DNA of 64,000 nucleotides from Paenibacillus thalictri (GCF_004307995.1 NZ_SIRE01000012.1:223417-287416); one strand, 5' to 3'; counted from the first letter of the stretch, positions 1-7,807 are shown. Notes: generated from the letters alone by a model not told the origin. Numbers and translations: made by a program.

Positions 1-329
1 TGCTTCCCGAGAAAGCTTGCCACTTCAAGCAAATCAATTGATTTTCTGGAAATTCGACTAAGGTCGTAAACCTTCACTTCGTCAAATTTTCCTTCCTTTG
101 CTTCCCGCAGGAGCCGATTCAAAGAATGAAGCTGCCCCCAGTCGGTACCGCTGACGCCCTCGTCGATGTAAATCTCGACGATCTCTTTGCCTTCTTGCTG
201 GCATTGTGCTTTCAGATTTATCATTTGAATTTCTGTGGAATTGGCATTCGGAACGGTTTCAGCTTGATTCGAACGAATGTAAAGAGCGACGCGATGCTTA
301 TTTACGCAAGCTTGTTGTTGGTTTTCCAT
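1..329 (-). CDS. Second serine recombinase, N-terminal part (runs off the window)
   Basis: Too short for a full call because the gene is cut by the window edge; 109 codons are visible. The N-terminus reads as a resolvase/invertase domain: an ALYIRS strand, a Q-rich helix, the YIDEGVSGTDW segment and the VYDLSRISRK stretch matching the family's KLDRLSR motif. It starts at an ATG inside the last 28 bases of the upstream recombinase gene, so the two are translationally coupled. In the usual IRVS alignment the nucleophilic serine position holds Asn (IRSN), with a Ser one residue earlier, so catalytic competence is uncertain. An overlapping pair of large serine recombinases recalls ccrA/ccrB of SCC elements; that comparison is inference. 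Confidence 0.85.
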   Translation of the reverse strand, partial: MENQQQACVNKHRVALYIRSNQAETVPNANSTEIQMINLKAQCQQEGKEIVEIYIDEGVSGTDWGQLHSLNRLLREAKEGKFDEVKVYDLSRISRKSIDLLEVASFLGK

Positions 330-1882
330 GTTTCTTCCCCCATATCAGGTAGTTGTAGGTGTTGTAAGGCGGTGCTGCAATGGATAACCGCATTTTGAAT
401 GTTACGATCAGGCGGTAAGGTAATTTTGTCGAACAGGCCGCGCAGCAGCCTTCTTTGCTGCTTAATCGGCGCTGTCTGGAGCAATTTCCTGAATTGTAGC
501 AGCGCCGAGCGTATTCGTTCAGCATCAACGGATTCCGTAAGAGGGTCCGATAGCTTTTCCTCGATCTCTTTAAGTTCCGCCTGTAGTACGGCTTTCTGTT
601 CTTTCAATTCATTCAAGCGCTCGACAAAGCTTTTCCGGTCGATATGGCCGTCCTCGAACAATTCAAAGCATCGCTGCTGCCGATGGTCGAACGATGCCAT
701 TTCTTTTTCCAGCCGCCTTCGTTCATCCTCAAGCGGTTTCCGATCGGTATTTCGCTTAGAGTTCACCGCCGCGACAACATGCTCTAGCAAACCGGTGTCG
801 GTTACAAGTTTCCGGACATGCCGGAAAAACCAATTCTCCATATCGTCAGCTCTAACCGCGTTTTGCCTGCAAGCGATGAACCCTCTATTGTTGTAGCTCG
901 AACATACATAATAATGATTCAGCCGGAAGGTTCCGTCCTTTCGGTATCCCTTGGAACGCCCCGTGACCATTCCGCTGCCGCATTGGGGACATTTAAGCAG
1001 ACCCGTTAGCGGCATAGCCCGGTCGGGCGTTCGATCGGACGAACGTTTTCGCTCCCCAAACCGCGACTGAACCTTGTCCCAAAGTTCCTGCGGGATGATC
1101 GGCTCCTGCTCGCCTTCGACAAGCTGTACCTCAATGTCAGCGCCTGTTCGCTTGAGGCTTGTTCCGATACGGATTTTACCGATGTAGTTCGGATTGGCGA
1201 GGATTCCTCTGACCGCCGCGATACAGAACGTGAGCCCTTTCTTTGTCTTGAAGCCTTCCGCATTTAGGCGGTTCGTGATTGCTTTCAGCCCAAGTCCGCC
1301 TGCGTACATTTCGAAGATGGTTCGGACAAGTTGCGCTTCTTCCTTAACGATTTCCAGTTGCGGCTGTCCCTGTTTGGGGTTCTTGTGCCAGCGGTAGCCA
1401 AGCACCATGTTGCCGCTGTTCCATTTGCCTTGCTGGTTACGGTTCTGGACCGTTAGCTGGACATTTTCACAGATTTGAGCTCTCTCTAGTTCTGCGGCAG
1501 CGCCAAGCATCTGGACAAGGAAATTGCCCATCGCGGTATCCGTTTGTATGTCCTCCGTCAAGCTCTGAATACTGACGTTATGCTTATTGAAGACTTTCAG
1601 CATATGAAGCAGGTCTTTCAGGTTACGGGCCAGCCGGTTTAGCTTCCATACCATCACGATCTGGAATCGTCCTTGAGCGGCGTCGTGCAGCAGTTCCTGC
1701 AAGGCTGGTCTTCCCTCAATGGACTTAGCGGACCGCCCCGCGTCTACGTATTCTTTCAAGACGGTTATCCGGCGAAACCTGCAATATTCCCGCAAGGCGT
1801 CGAGCTGGGCGTCGATGCTGTAACCTTCGACCTGCTCTTCGGAGGATACCCGAATGTAGAGGGCCGCTGTGTCATTTGCCAT
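302..1882 (-). CDS. Large serine recombinase (cassette integrase/excisionase)
   Basis: 526 residues, the usual size for large serine recombinases. Residues 5-150 are the resolvase domain with the IRVSSEEQ motif (probable nucleophile Ser13) and VWKLNRLARN. Residues about 160-275 match the Recombinase domain. A zinc ribbon follows with Cys298, Cys301, Cys327 and Cys338, then a long charged coiled coil at about 375-450. Such enzymes integrate and excise elements at short att sites. The start is well supported by a strong Shine-Dalgarno sequence (AGGAGGGGAG). The gene lies 12 bp after a small gene and overlaps the next recombinase by 28 bp, so it sits in the distal part of a long minus-strand operon. 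Confidence 0.96.
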   Translation of the reverse strand: MANDTAALYIRVSSEEQVEGYSIDAQLDALREYCRFRRITVLKEYVDAGRSAKSIEGRPALQELLHDAAQGRFQIVMVWKLNRLARNLKDLLHMLKVFNKHNVSIQSLTEDIQTDTAMGNFLVQMLGAAAELERAQICENVQLTVQNRNQQGKWNSGNMVLGYRWHKNPKQGQPQLEIVKEEAQLVRTIFEMYAGGLGLKAITNRLNAEGFKTKKGLTFCIAAVRGILANPNYIGKIRIGTSLKRTGADIEVQLVEGEQEPIIPQELWDKVQSRFGERKRSSDRTPDRAMPLTGLLKCPQCGSGMVTGRSKGYRKDGTFRLNHYYVCSSYNNRGFIACRQNAVRADDMENWFFRHVRKLVTDTGLLEHVVAAVNSKRNTDRKPLEDERRRLEKEMASFDHRQQRCFELFEDGHIDRKSFVERLNELKEQKAVLQAELKEIEEKLSDPLTESVDAERIRSALLQFRKLLQTAPIKQQRRLLRGLFDKITLPPDRNIQNAVIHCSTALQHLQLPDMGEETWKTNNKLA

Positions 1883-1894
1883 CAGACTCCCCTC

Positions 1895-2113
1895 CTATGC
1901 GACAAGCTCGAAGTCCCATGTACCAAGCTTCTGCGCGGCAAGCTCTCGGTTCGCAATCTCTTCCGCTTCGGCCCACATGATTTCGTCAAGCCATGCCAAG
2001 CCGGCTTTACGTACGGCCTTCTTCTCTTCCAAAGCGAGGTAGTTGATAATCATATCCGAGAGCAGTTCGACCATTGCCGTTAAGCCGCCCTGCTCTTCCC
2101 ATGTCTCCGGCAT
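1895..2113 (-). CDS. Small hypothetical protein upstream of recombinase
   Basis: 72 residues, acidic and helical (MVELLSDMIINYLALEEKK, then WLDEIMWAEAEEIANREL), with no recognised domain. A good ribosome binding site (AAGGGGGA) precedes the ATG and the stop is 12 bp before the recombinase start, so it is probably co-transcribed with it. Small helical proteins in this position can be recombination directionality factors, but nothing in the sequence proves that here. Confidence 0.75.
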   Translation of the reverse strand: MPETWEEQGGLTAMVELLSDMIINYLALEEKKAVRKAGLAWLDEIMWAEAEEIANRELAAQKLGTWDFELVA

Positions 2114-2165
2114 ATTTCGTTCCCCCTTGATGCAAATTTGTATTGAACAAGGCCAATGGGCGTAG

Positions 2166-2231
2166 CTATTTCTTTTTGCTTCTAGCGATCTTTATTGCGA
2201 TTTCTAACGCGACGATAATGAGCCTGATCAT
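2166..2231 (-). CDS. Possible 21-residue basic hydrophobic peptide
   Basis: A short frame between the DUF960 gene and the 72-residue gene, in the operon's direction. It has an AGGTGA ribosome binding site 8 bases before the ATG. The product would have a hydrophobic run (LIIVALEIAIKIA) followed by a SKKK tail, the look of a small membrane-active or membrane-anchored peptide. Supported only by the ribosome site, the direction and the gap it fills; it could be chance. Confidence 0.35.
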   Translation of the reverse strand: MIRLIIVALEIAIKIARSKKK

Positions 2232-2257
2232 ATTCGGGTTCACCTACAATGTCTCCC

Positions 2258-2575
2258 TCAATATTCCGAAGGAAGGAGCATCGTGACGTAATCACCGCTG
2301 TCGATGACCCAAACGGTCATATTTACCGGCTTACGAACGCTGGGCAATATCGTTTCCTTACAGCGTACCGGCTGTTCTTGACGGTGCATGACCTTTTGGA
2401 CTTTCCGGCCATGAACCTCCCCGATGCTCAAATCGAATATTTGTAGGTAATCCATTTCCAAGCCGTTCCGAACTTGCTCGTCCACGAGAGCCCGTAAGGT
2501 TAGTTGCAGTTCAGGGCTGACGATTTTGTTGACGCCGCGTGATACATATCGCTTGGAGCCGAATGAACTGGACAT
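2258..2575 (-). CDS. DUF960 family protein
   Basis: 105 residues. The opening RYVSRGVN, the ELQLTLRALVDE segment and DYLQIFDL match the DUF960 pattern known from phages and from the ccr locus of staphylococcal SCC cassettes. The function is unknown; a role in cassette biology is inferred from repeated linkage to recombinases. The ATG follows the stop of the RadC-like gene directly, which implies translational coupling. Confidence 0.75.
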   Translation of the reverse strand: MSSSFGSKRYVSRGVNKIVSPELQLTLRALVDEQVRNGLEMDYLQIFDLSIGEVHGRKVQKVMHRQEQPVRCKETILPSVRKPVNMTVWVIDSGDYVTMLLPSEY

Positions 2576-3037
2576 TTACATCAGCCCCTGTTCTTTCATG
2601 CTAACGAATCGGGTGCCTTCGCCGAGGATGACGTGATCGATAAGTTCGATGCCAAGCAAACATCCGCTATCCCGAAGCCGTCCCGTTATTTCTACATCTT
2701 CCGGGCTAGGGTCAGGCTGGCCTGACGGATGATTGTGGCAGGCAATAATGGATGCCGAGTTTGCAAGGATAGCCAGCTTAAATGTCTCCCTGGGATGAAC
2801 AATCGAAGCATTGAGTGACCCGCAGGAAACCTGATGAATCGCGGTGGGCTCGTTCTTCGTGTTCAGACAAAGGATGCAGAATGACTCACGATCGCAATCC
2901 CCAATGAATTGCTGGAACAAGTCCGCTGCATCTTGCGGCGAGCGAATGACGCGGTTCGGGTAAAGCAGCGACGTCTTCTCGCGTACCATCCGCAGGGATA
3001 CAACCTCGATTCGTTTTGCCGCTTTACGGTCGCTCAT
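2576..3037 (-). CDS. RadC-like JAB domain protein
   Basis: 153 residues from the ATG preceded by GAGGAGGG; a longer frame upstream overlaps the previous gene and looks spurious. The C-terminal two thirds is a JAB/MPN domain with the HNHPSG motif at residues 101-106 and a downstream Ser/Asp (SPED), the zinc-binding JAMM set of RadC-type proteins. It lacks the helix-hairpin-helix part of full RadC, as is typical for the short versions on mobile elements. The biochemical role is not established. The start overlaps the preceding gene's stop by 4 bases. Confidence 0.88.
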   Translation of the reverse strand: MSDRKAAKRIEVVSLRMVREKTSLLYPNRVIRSPQDAADLFQQFIGDCDRESFCILCLNTKNEPTAIHQVSCGSLNASIVHPRETFKLAILANSASIIACHNHPSGQPDPSPEDVEITGRLRDSGCLLGIELIDHVILGEGTRFVSMKEQGLM

Positions 3038-3462
3038 TGTACGCCCTCCTCTACCGGATATCCGGCTTGTTCGGCAAGCCATCGCTCCACATCCGCGTCC
3101 ATGCTGCCTTTTGCTACGTAAAACATGAGAAAACACTCGTTGTCGGGCATATAGCATATCCGGTACATCGAGTGATCGTCAGATAGCTCGACCAACTCCA
3201 CGTATTCGGGATGGGACTCGGTCAGAATAGGCTTTGTTCCGAATAGGCTGACGATCGGTAAAACACAGTCTGCATCGTCGCGCTCCAGCACCACCATCTG
3301 GTAACTGTGTTCCTCCAACGAAAAATCGTCAGGCGGCGTACTATGGTTCAGTCCGGCTGCAAAGTCGAGGTATTGGGACATCAGGTAATGCAGCCCGAAG
3401 CGCGGCAGCTTACCGCTTTGATGCAACTTCATAATGTGATCGATTTTCGTAATAATTAGCAA
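3034..3462 (-). CDS. Hypothetical protein
   Basis: About 142 residues, no recognised family. A TTG start is placed 9 bases after GGGAG; an ATG three codons earlier (3471) sits too close to the ribosome site. The sequence is acidic with aromatic residues and predicted mixed alpha/beta character. It overlaps the RadC-like gene by 4 bases, so it is part of the same operon. No function can be given. Confidence 0.7.
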   Translation of the reverse strand: MLIITKIDHIMKLHQSGKLPRFGLHYLMSQYLDFAAGLNHSTPPDDFSLEEHSYQMVVLERDDADCVLPIVSLFGTKPILTESHPEYVELVELSDDHSMYRICYMPDNECFLMFYVAKGSMDADVERWLAEQAGYPVEEGVQ

Positions 3463-3596
3463 TCTGCTCATCTCCCTTGAAATTTTCTAGCATAAGCCGG
3501 AATTTCAAGGTCATAATATCTGTAAGAAAATGTAGTCAAAACGTTACATTCGCGCGAATCACCTTTGCTTCAGATGTTCACTCGAACGGTTTTAAT

Positions 3597-3971
3597 CTAT
3601 TGCGGTTCAGCTATAGGAAGCACCTCATCGACATAGCACCAAGTCTTTCCTGACGGCAGAGGTTTGTGGCAAATCCTAATAAAACATTCGCAATCTAATA
3701 GGTCAGAGGTATCCAACTGCTCGGGCAAGTAACCATAGAGCGAATTCAGAACCGCAGCAAAGCGGCTACTTGGATAATACGGGAGAAAGTATCTCTCCCG
3801 TATTGAGCGCACCCCTTGCCCGACAGCTACCTTATAGATGACGACCACTTGGTCGCACAGGTTGTTTTCTACTCTTACCGCCTTATCGACGTAGACTTGA
3901 TCGATAAAAGCCTCGTAAATGCCTTCACGAATGAAGCTGCCATCATTCCAAGCAAGACGTAAGATGGACAT
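3597..3971 (-). CDS. Paralogue of the neighbouring candidate ssDNA-binding protein
   Basis: 124 residues. It aligns along its length with the first 120 residues of the next gene upstream. Shared positions include G-Y-A-I near the start, R-ERY in the middle, S-R-VL-S-YGYLP/ELDT, then L-CECFI-I-H-P/L-GK-W and EVLP at the end. It lacks the proline-rich tail of its paralogue. The all-beta look fits an OB-like fold similar to phage DUF669-type proteins; this is inference. A strong ribosome site (GGAGGAG) supports the start. Confidence 0.75.
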   Translation of the reverse strand: MSILRLAWNDGSFIREGIYEAFIDQVYVDKAVRVENNLCDQVVVIYKVAVGQGVRSIRERYFLPYYPSSRFAAVLNSLYGYLPEQLDTSDLLDCECFIRICHKPLPSGKTWCYVDEVLPIAEPQ

Positions 3972-3989
3972 TTTTTACTCCTCCTGTCG

Positions 3990-4526
3990 CTAGGGTTGGT
4001 CAACTTCAAAAATAGGTGATGCATCAGTTACCGGCAGGTTGTCCCTTCTAGCTCTCCTAGCTGCTGCTTCGGCTAGGGGAGGTCTGGGGCGTATGGCCCT
4101 CACGACAGCGTTATTATTTGGAGCTGCCGTAGACGGCTCGACTGGCAAAGTCGCGGTCGTTATCTGCTGGGGAGGCAAAACTTCCTTCACGCCATTCCAC
4201 GGCGTTCCGTCCGATAGCGTCCTATGTTCAATGACAATCCGGCATTCCCGACCGATCAACATATCGGTATCCAGTTCGTCCGGTATATCTTCGTAGAAGA
4301 CTCTCAGCAATCGAGACATATTGCTGTCAGGATGCGTTGATACATTGTATCTTTCGCTAACCGTTTGCGTTTTTCCGTTATAACTCACCGTAAATGTTAC
4401 CTTCATCATCTTTTTGGGGCCGAACTTGGTTTCTATATCATTAAGGGTGGTAACGCCTCTTATTTGGGCGTGATATTCACCTTGAGACAATAGTTCTCTC
4501 GGTTCTCTTAGTCTAATGATTGCCAT
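3990..4526 (-). CDS. Candidate ssDNA-binding (DUF669/OB-like) protein
   Basis: 178 residues from the ATG 9 bases after AAAGGG. The pattern GEYHAQI, then a KMMKVTFTV strand, ERYNVS, and SRLLRVF with ELDTDMLIGRECRI resembles phage ssDNA-binding proteins of the DUF669 kind. The last 50 residues are Pro/Ala-rich and basic, ending in an acidic tip (PIFEVDQP) like the C-terminal hook of SSB proteins. It lies between a primase-helicase and a shorter paralogue, which fits a replication role. No biochemical evidence is visible. Confidence 0.7.
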   Translation of the reverse strand: MAIIRLREPRELLSQGEYHAQIRGVTTLNDIETKFGPKKMMKVTFTVSYNGKTQTVSERYNVSTHPDSNMSRLLRVFYEDIPDELDTDMLIGRECRIVIEHRTLSDGTPWNGVKEVLPPQQITTATLPVEPSTAAPNNNAVVRAIRPRPPLAEAAARRARRDNLPVTDASPIFEVDQP

Positions 4527-4563
4527 CGGAAACATCCCTTTCTTTGAAATAGTGTAGGGCTAA

Positions 4564-4780
4564 GTGAAGCGCAAGTGTGAATGCAAGTTGCCGCAACGCC
4601 TTGTGCCGCATGAAAAAGTGGGAAAGTGCAGAGCGAGGTCGAAAATTTCTTCTTCAATTTTTTCGGAATGAAATTGAGTTTTGTATAATTTTCGGTTTAC
4701 TCCGCACTTTTCCACTTTTCCTTGTGCTGCCTGGGTTTGTTGAGCGAATGAACCCCACTTTGTTCACACTTGCTTTTCAC
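4564..4780. repeat. Nested dyad symmetry between ssDNA-binding and helicase genes
   Basis: A 280-base gene-free gap contains four inverted repeat pairs sharing almost one centre near 4667. The outer arms 4564-4581 and 4763-4780 match at 16 of 18 positions. The middle arms 4612-4633 and 4700-4721 match at 19 of 22 and each hold two GRAAAAGTG-type units. Inner pairs are CGAAAATT (4640-4647) with AATTTTCG (4687-4694), and CAATTT (4655-4660) with AAATTG (4671-4676). The middle is AT-rich. The layout suits a replication origin or operator region of the element; the function is inferred. Confidence 0.6.
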
Positions 4781-4814
4781 TTTATGAAATTAGTGCCGAC
4801 GATTTTGCTTGGTT

Positions 4815-6221
4815 CTAGCAGCCGTCCTTCCATTTCAGCCCCTTAAATCGGTAATTTCCGTTATACTGCTTCTCTTCGTTCGGCAGGTCCAAGCTTTCAA
4901 GAACCGATTTAAACATCGGCCATAGCTTCTGACCGGGCAATTTCATCAGTTCTTCCATACCGTTATTTGTGCACCAGACATGTAATGCTTTACGTAGTTC
5001 GCTACGAAATAGCCCTTCTTGGTCGGATCCTGAAACAATCGATGCCCTAACAAAGGCAAGCAGCGGATTTTGCTCTTGCTTATATCGACTGAGCAGTCTC
5101 TCCGCTTTTTCCGAAGTCGTAAAATTGAAGTCATTCTCCATCAGCCGATTTAAGCCTTTTAGGGCCCAGTTCAAGATACCCGGAAGCTCTCCCTTTAACT
5201 GGTCGATTAGCTCCTTATCTTGCTCCTCATCCCTAAACTGGCGGTCAAAAGGAATGAGCAGCAGTCTTCGGTACAATCCGTGGGAATGGTCGGTAGTTCG
5301 CGGAAGCGAATTCACGGCAAATAGAAACTTACAAGTCGGCGTGAAGCTGCACGGCTCTTGATACTTTCGCTCTACCACAACATCGTCACCGGCAACCAGT
5401 TGCTTGAATCTTTCACTATGAAGCCCGCGGTGCCCGATTTCATTTTCCGCCGCGATATTTACCGCTTTCCCTACCAGATTGGCAAGCCGGAACCGATCAC
5501 CAAAATCGGAAAGGGTCAGGTTAGAGACATTCTGTTCGCCTACCAGCAGCGTAATCAGCCGAGTCAGAATACCCTTACCGTTGGACCCGCCTCCGACCAG
5601 AAAGAACGCCTTTTGAATCCGGGTCTCCGGCGAGAGTATGTAGCCGACAACTTCTTGCAGGAGTTCGGCTAATTCGCCGTCTCCCAGCGTAACCTCGGAG
5701 ATGTATTGAAGGAATCGTGATGGTTCTGCTTCGGGGTCATACTCCAAGTCCAATTGCACGGTAGAGTAATATTCCGACGAATGCGGCATTAATTCGCTCG
5801 TCAGTATATTCAGCATCCCGTTCTTCACGTTGATTAAGAGCTTATTCGGGTTCATTCGCTCTACTTGGGGCGTTTCCAACCGGAGCACCCGCATATATTC
5901 ATTGCTAAAGCTGCTGTGATACAGGTTATCCTGCGCTTCATGAATGATTTCGCGAGTAATCCTGAGAAGATCATCATTGCTGATCTCCTGATATTTCCCC
6001 AAACGACGATGATAAATGTAGTAGATTCCTTTGCAATATTTAAGGCGTATCCTGTACAGGACATAAGCAACGAAGATATTGGAATTTAGGCGGAGCTTGC
6101 CGTGCTCATCGTAATAAAAGCCGCGTTTTTCTAGCCGCTGGCTTAGGCTACCGCCTTCCAAAACCTCTTCATTGACGGGAATACTGTAGTTATCAAGCAA
6201 ACTACTGGCGCTTGGGTTCAT
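4815..6221 (-). CDS. D5-type primase / SF3 helicase of the element
   Basis: About 468 residues. The C-terminal half is a superfamily 3 helicase: Walker A GGGSNGKG near residue 215, an acidic strand (AAENE), and the FLFAVNSLP sensor segment followed by GLYRRLLLIPFDRQF, diagnostic of phage/plasmid P4-type primase-helicases. The N-terminal part corresponds to the D5_N region. It would load at and unwind the element's origin. The ATG at 6221 is chosen over a GTG at 6236 that overlaps the ribosome site. A dyad-rich gap directly follows the gene. Confidence 0.9.
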   Translation of the reverse strand: MNPSASSLLDNYSIPVNEEVLEGGSLSQRLEKRGFYYDEHGKLRLNSNIFVAYVLYRIRLKYCKGIYYIYHRRLGKYQEISNDDLLRITREIIHEAQDNLYHSSFSNEYMRVLRLETPQVERMNPNKLLINVKNGMLNILTSELMPHSSEYYSTVQLDLEYDPEAEPSRFLQYISEVTLGDGELAELLQEVVGYILSPETRIQKAFFLVGGGSNGKGILTRLITLLVGEQNVSNLTLSDFGDRFRLANLVGKAVNIAAENEIGHRGLHSERFKQLVAGDDVVVERKYQEPCSFTPTCKFLFAVNSLPRTTDHSHGLYRRLLLIPFDRQFRDEEQDKELIDQLKGELPGILNWALKGLNRLMENDFNFTTSEKAERLLSRYKQEQNPLLAFVRASIVSGSDQEGLFRSELRKALHVWCTNNGMEELMKLPGQKLWPMFKSVLESLDLPNEEKQYNGNYRFKGLKWKDGC

Positions 6222-6280
6222 AACTATGTTGTTCACCCCCTTTCAATAGCGTGATGGGGCAGTTATCACATTTTTTTCTA

Positions 6281-6311
6281 CAAGTAGCGTCAAACAGTTT
6301 GACGCTACTTG
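6281..6311. promoter_or_regulatory. Perfect 14-bp palindrome upstream of the helicase gene
   Basis: CAAGTAGCGTCAAA, a 3-base spacer, then the exact complement. No T-tract follows on either strand, so it is unlikely to be an intrinsic terminator. The half-site TGACGCTACTTG recurs at 6942-6953 in front of the next gene upstream, which points to an operator read by an element-encoded regulator. Confidence 0.55.
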
Positions 6312-6342
6312 CAGCCAGTTTTTACGCAAATTATCTGTAATT

Positions 6343-6888
6343 TTAGTACCGCGCATCAACAACGGTAATTTCTTGAGGGGAGCTTTTAGGAGATAACCTG
6401 TGAAAATCAAGCGTCTCCATAGGATTAATCCGAACGCTGACGCCAAACGTACGGATGAATTGCTTTTCGCGTTCAGTCAATTCACCCGGACTATCCGAAA
6501 ATACTCCCGTATTGAATTGCCCTTTCGCAAAGTCGAATGTCCCAACATACTTCACAAAGTTATCAATCAGCGTCCAATACTGCTCTACGTCTTTAAGCAA
6601 TAGTGGAAACGGGGGGTACCATTCAGCACTTACATGCAGGTCAAACTGATTAAAGACAAAGACCCGGTCAGGAGGGCAGCTAGTTTTGCTCAAAGCTTGA
6701 ATTAAGCCTTGTATTGCCTTTTCTTTATCAGGGTGTTGATACAACTTCATACCTTGATAGTTGTCAAATTCAGCGTTAAGTCTGTAAATCGGCGATTTCC
6801 CATCGCATAAATACTGGATATTATGGAAATCTGATAAACTCAGCTTCAATTGCTCTTGCGATTTCAAGACATTCAACATTGTAAACAT
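6343..6888 (-). CDS. Hypothetical protein of the replication operon
   Basis: 181 residues, not recognised. Mixed alpha/beta composition with a central FVFNQFDLHVSAEWYPPFP segment. TAGGAG lies 12 bases before the ATG. The gene sits between the 264-residue gene and the primase-helicase, in the same direction, with a regulatory-looking repeat in each flanking gap. A replication or control role is possible only by context. Confidence 0.65.
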   Translation of the reverse strand: MFTMLNVLKSQEQLKLSLSDFHNIQYLCDGKSPIYRLNAEFDNYQGMKLYQHPDKEKAIQGLIQALSKTSCPPDRVFVFNQFDLHVSAEWYPPFPLLLKDVEQYWTLIDNFVKYVGTFDFAKGQFNTGVFSDSPGELTEREKQFIRTFGVSVRINPMETLDFHRLSPKSSPQEITVVDARY

Positions 6889-6941
6889 GGTTAATGCACG
6901 CTCCTATAAGTTTAGTATGATTTGGTCGGAATACACGGCTC

Positions 6942-6953
6942 TGACGCTACTTG
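6942..6953. promoter_or_regulatory. Single copy of the TGACGCTACTTG half-site
   Basis: Identical to each arm of the palindrome at 6281-6311 and located in the short gap before the 181-residue gene. The repetition in two consecutive upstream regions supports a shared regulator-binding site. Confidence 0.5.
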
Positions 6954-6957
6954 AGGT

Positions 6958-7752
6958 TCAACAAATGAATTCATTGACTGAGAAAATGACCTTATAATCG
7001 GTCAGTCCGATCGAAGCCATCCTCTTGTCAATTTCCGGACCAAATTGCTCACGGGCAACAGAGATAATATCCCATATGCTGTAAACACACGGCCCTTCTC
7101 CGTGAATGCCTTGAATGGTAAACCGTAGTTCATCATTGACCTCAAAACAATCAAACATATCAAAAGTACTTTGAACGGCTTGACAGATAGATCCCTTTTT
7201 CTCCACTGAATATCCGGCAACATTGATGGCGAGTCCGAAGAAAGGCATGAACAGTTCTGTATTCCCGTCCATCTCGTCCATATAATCAATTGTGAAAGCA
7301 TATCTCTCGTTCGCCATCTTATCACTAATCTCGCGAGCTGCTCCTTTGATTCCTTCCTCGCGGATTAGGACGTACAATGGCTTGCAAATTTCATACTCTT
7401 CACGTTGTTCGTTAGACTTGCCATTGTCGTGAGCAAGCGATATCTCGAATCTCCTACCGTCGATACAGTAGCCTTCAACTTTGTCGGTCAGTTCAGCAAT
7501 CAGACATGCCTTTTCATCCCGCTGGGTCTTCAAGAGTTCCATTTCAGCGAGATAGTCGATTACCTGCTTTTCCGAATCAATGAAATGAGGAGCAAGAAAC
7601 TTTCTCTCTCGAACTTTTTCGCGTTGAAAGTCCTTAAGAAAGCAGCAGCCTATGGCTTGGACATTGCCCGCCTCGATTTGCTTCCTTAAGAAGGCTTCCT
7701 CATAAAGATTTTGGATCTCTCGGGCCTGAATGATGATTTCTGTAGTTAGCAT
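6958..7752 (-). CDS. Hypothetical protein
   Basis: 264 residues, no recognised family. The N-terminal third is helical and charged (QARE to EMELLKTQRDEK). The rest looks mixed, with a conserved-looking FMPFFGLAINVAGYSVEK stretch and a CVYSIWDI segment. A strong ribosome site (CAAGGAGG) precedes the ATG. Its leader carries a boxA-like sequence (7788-7807). Function unknown. Confidence 0.7.
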   Translation of the reverse strand: MLTTEIIIQAREIQNLYEEAFLRKQIEAGNVQAIGCCFLKDFQREKVRERKFLAPHFIDSEKQVIDYLAEMELLKTQRDEKACLIAELTDKVEGYCIDGRRFEISLAHDNGKSNEQREEYEICKPLYVLIREEGIKGAAREISDKMANERYAFTIDYMDEMDGNTELFMPFFGLAINVAGYSVEKKGSICQAVQSTFDMFDCFEVNDELRFTIQGIHGEGPCVYSIWDIISVAREQFGPEIDKRMASIGLTDYKVIFSVNEFIC

Positions 7753-7787
7753 TTTGGGTTCCTCCTTGTAGTTGGTGGTTTGTTTAC

Positions 7788-7807
7788 TCAGTTTTCAAAG
7801 AGCAATT
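7788..7807 (-). promoter_or_regulatory. boxA-like antitermination sequence in the element
   Basis: Read on the minus strand this is AATTGCTCTTTGAAAACTGA, identical over 20 bases to the rRNA operon leader at 63709-63728. The core TGCTCTTTGA is the boxA element bound by NusB/NusE in rRNA antitermination. It lies in the leader of the 264-residue gene, ahead of the long operon that ends with the recombinases. Confidence 0.6.

Noticed and set aside
4577..4846. Plus-strand frame of 89 codons in the dyad-rich gap
   Set aside because: No ribosome site, runs over the inverted repeats and into the helicase gene on the other strand.
6281..6311. Palindrome as an intrinsic terminator
   Set aside because: No T-run on either strand and the half-site is repeated elsewhere, so an operator is more likely.
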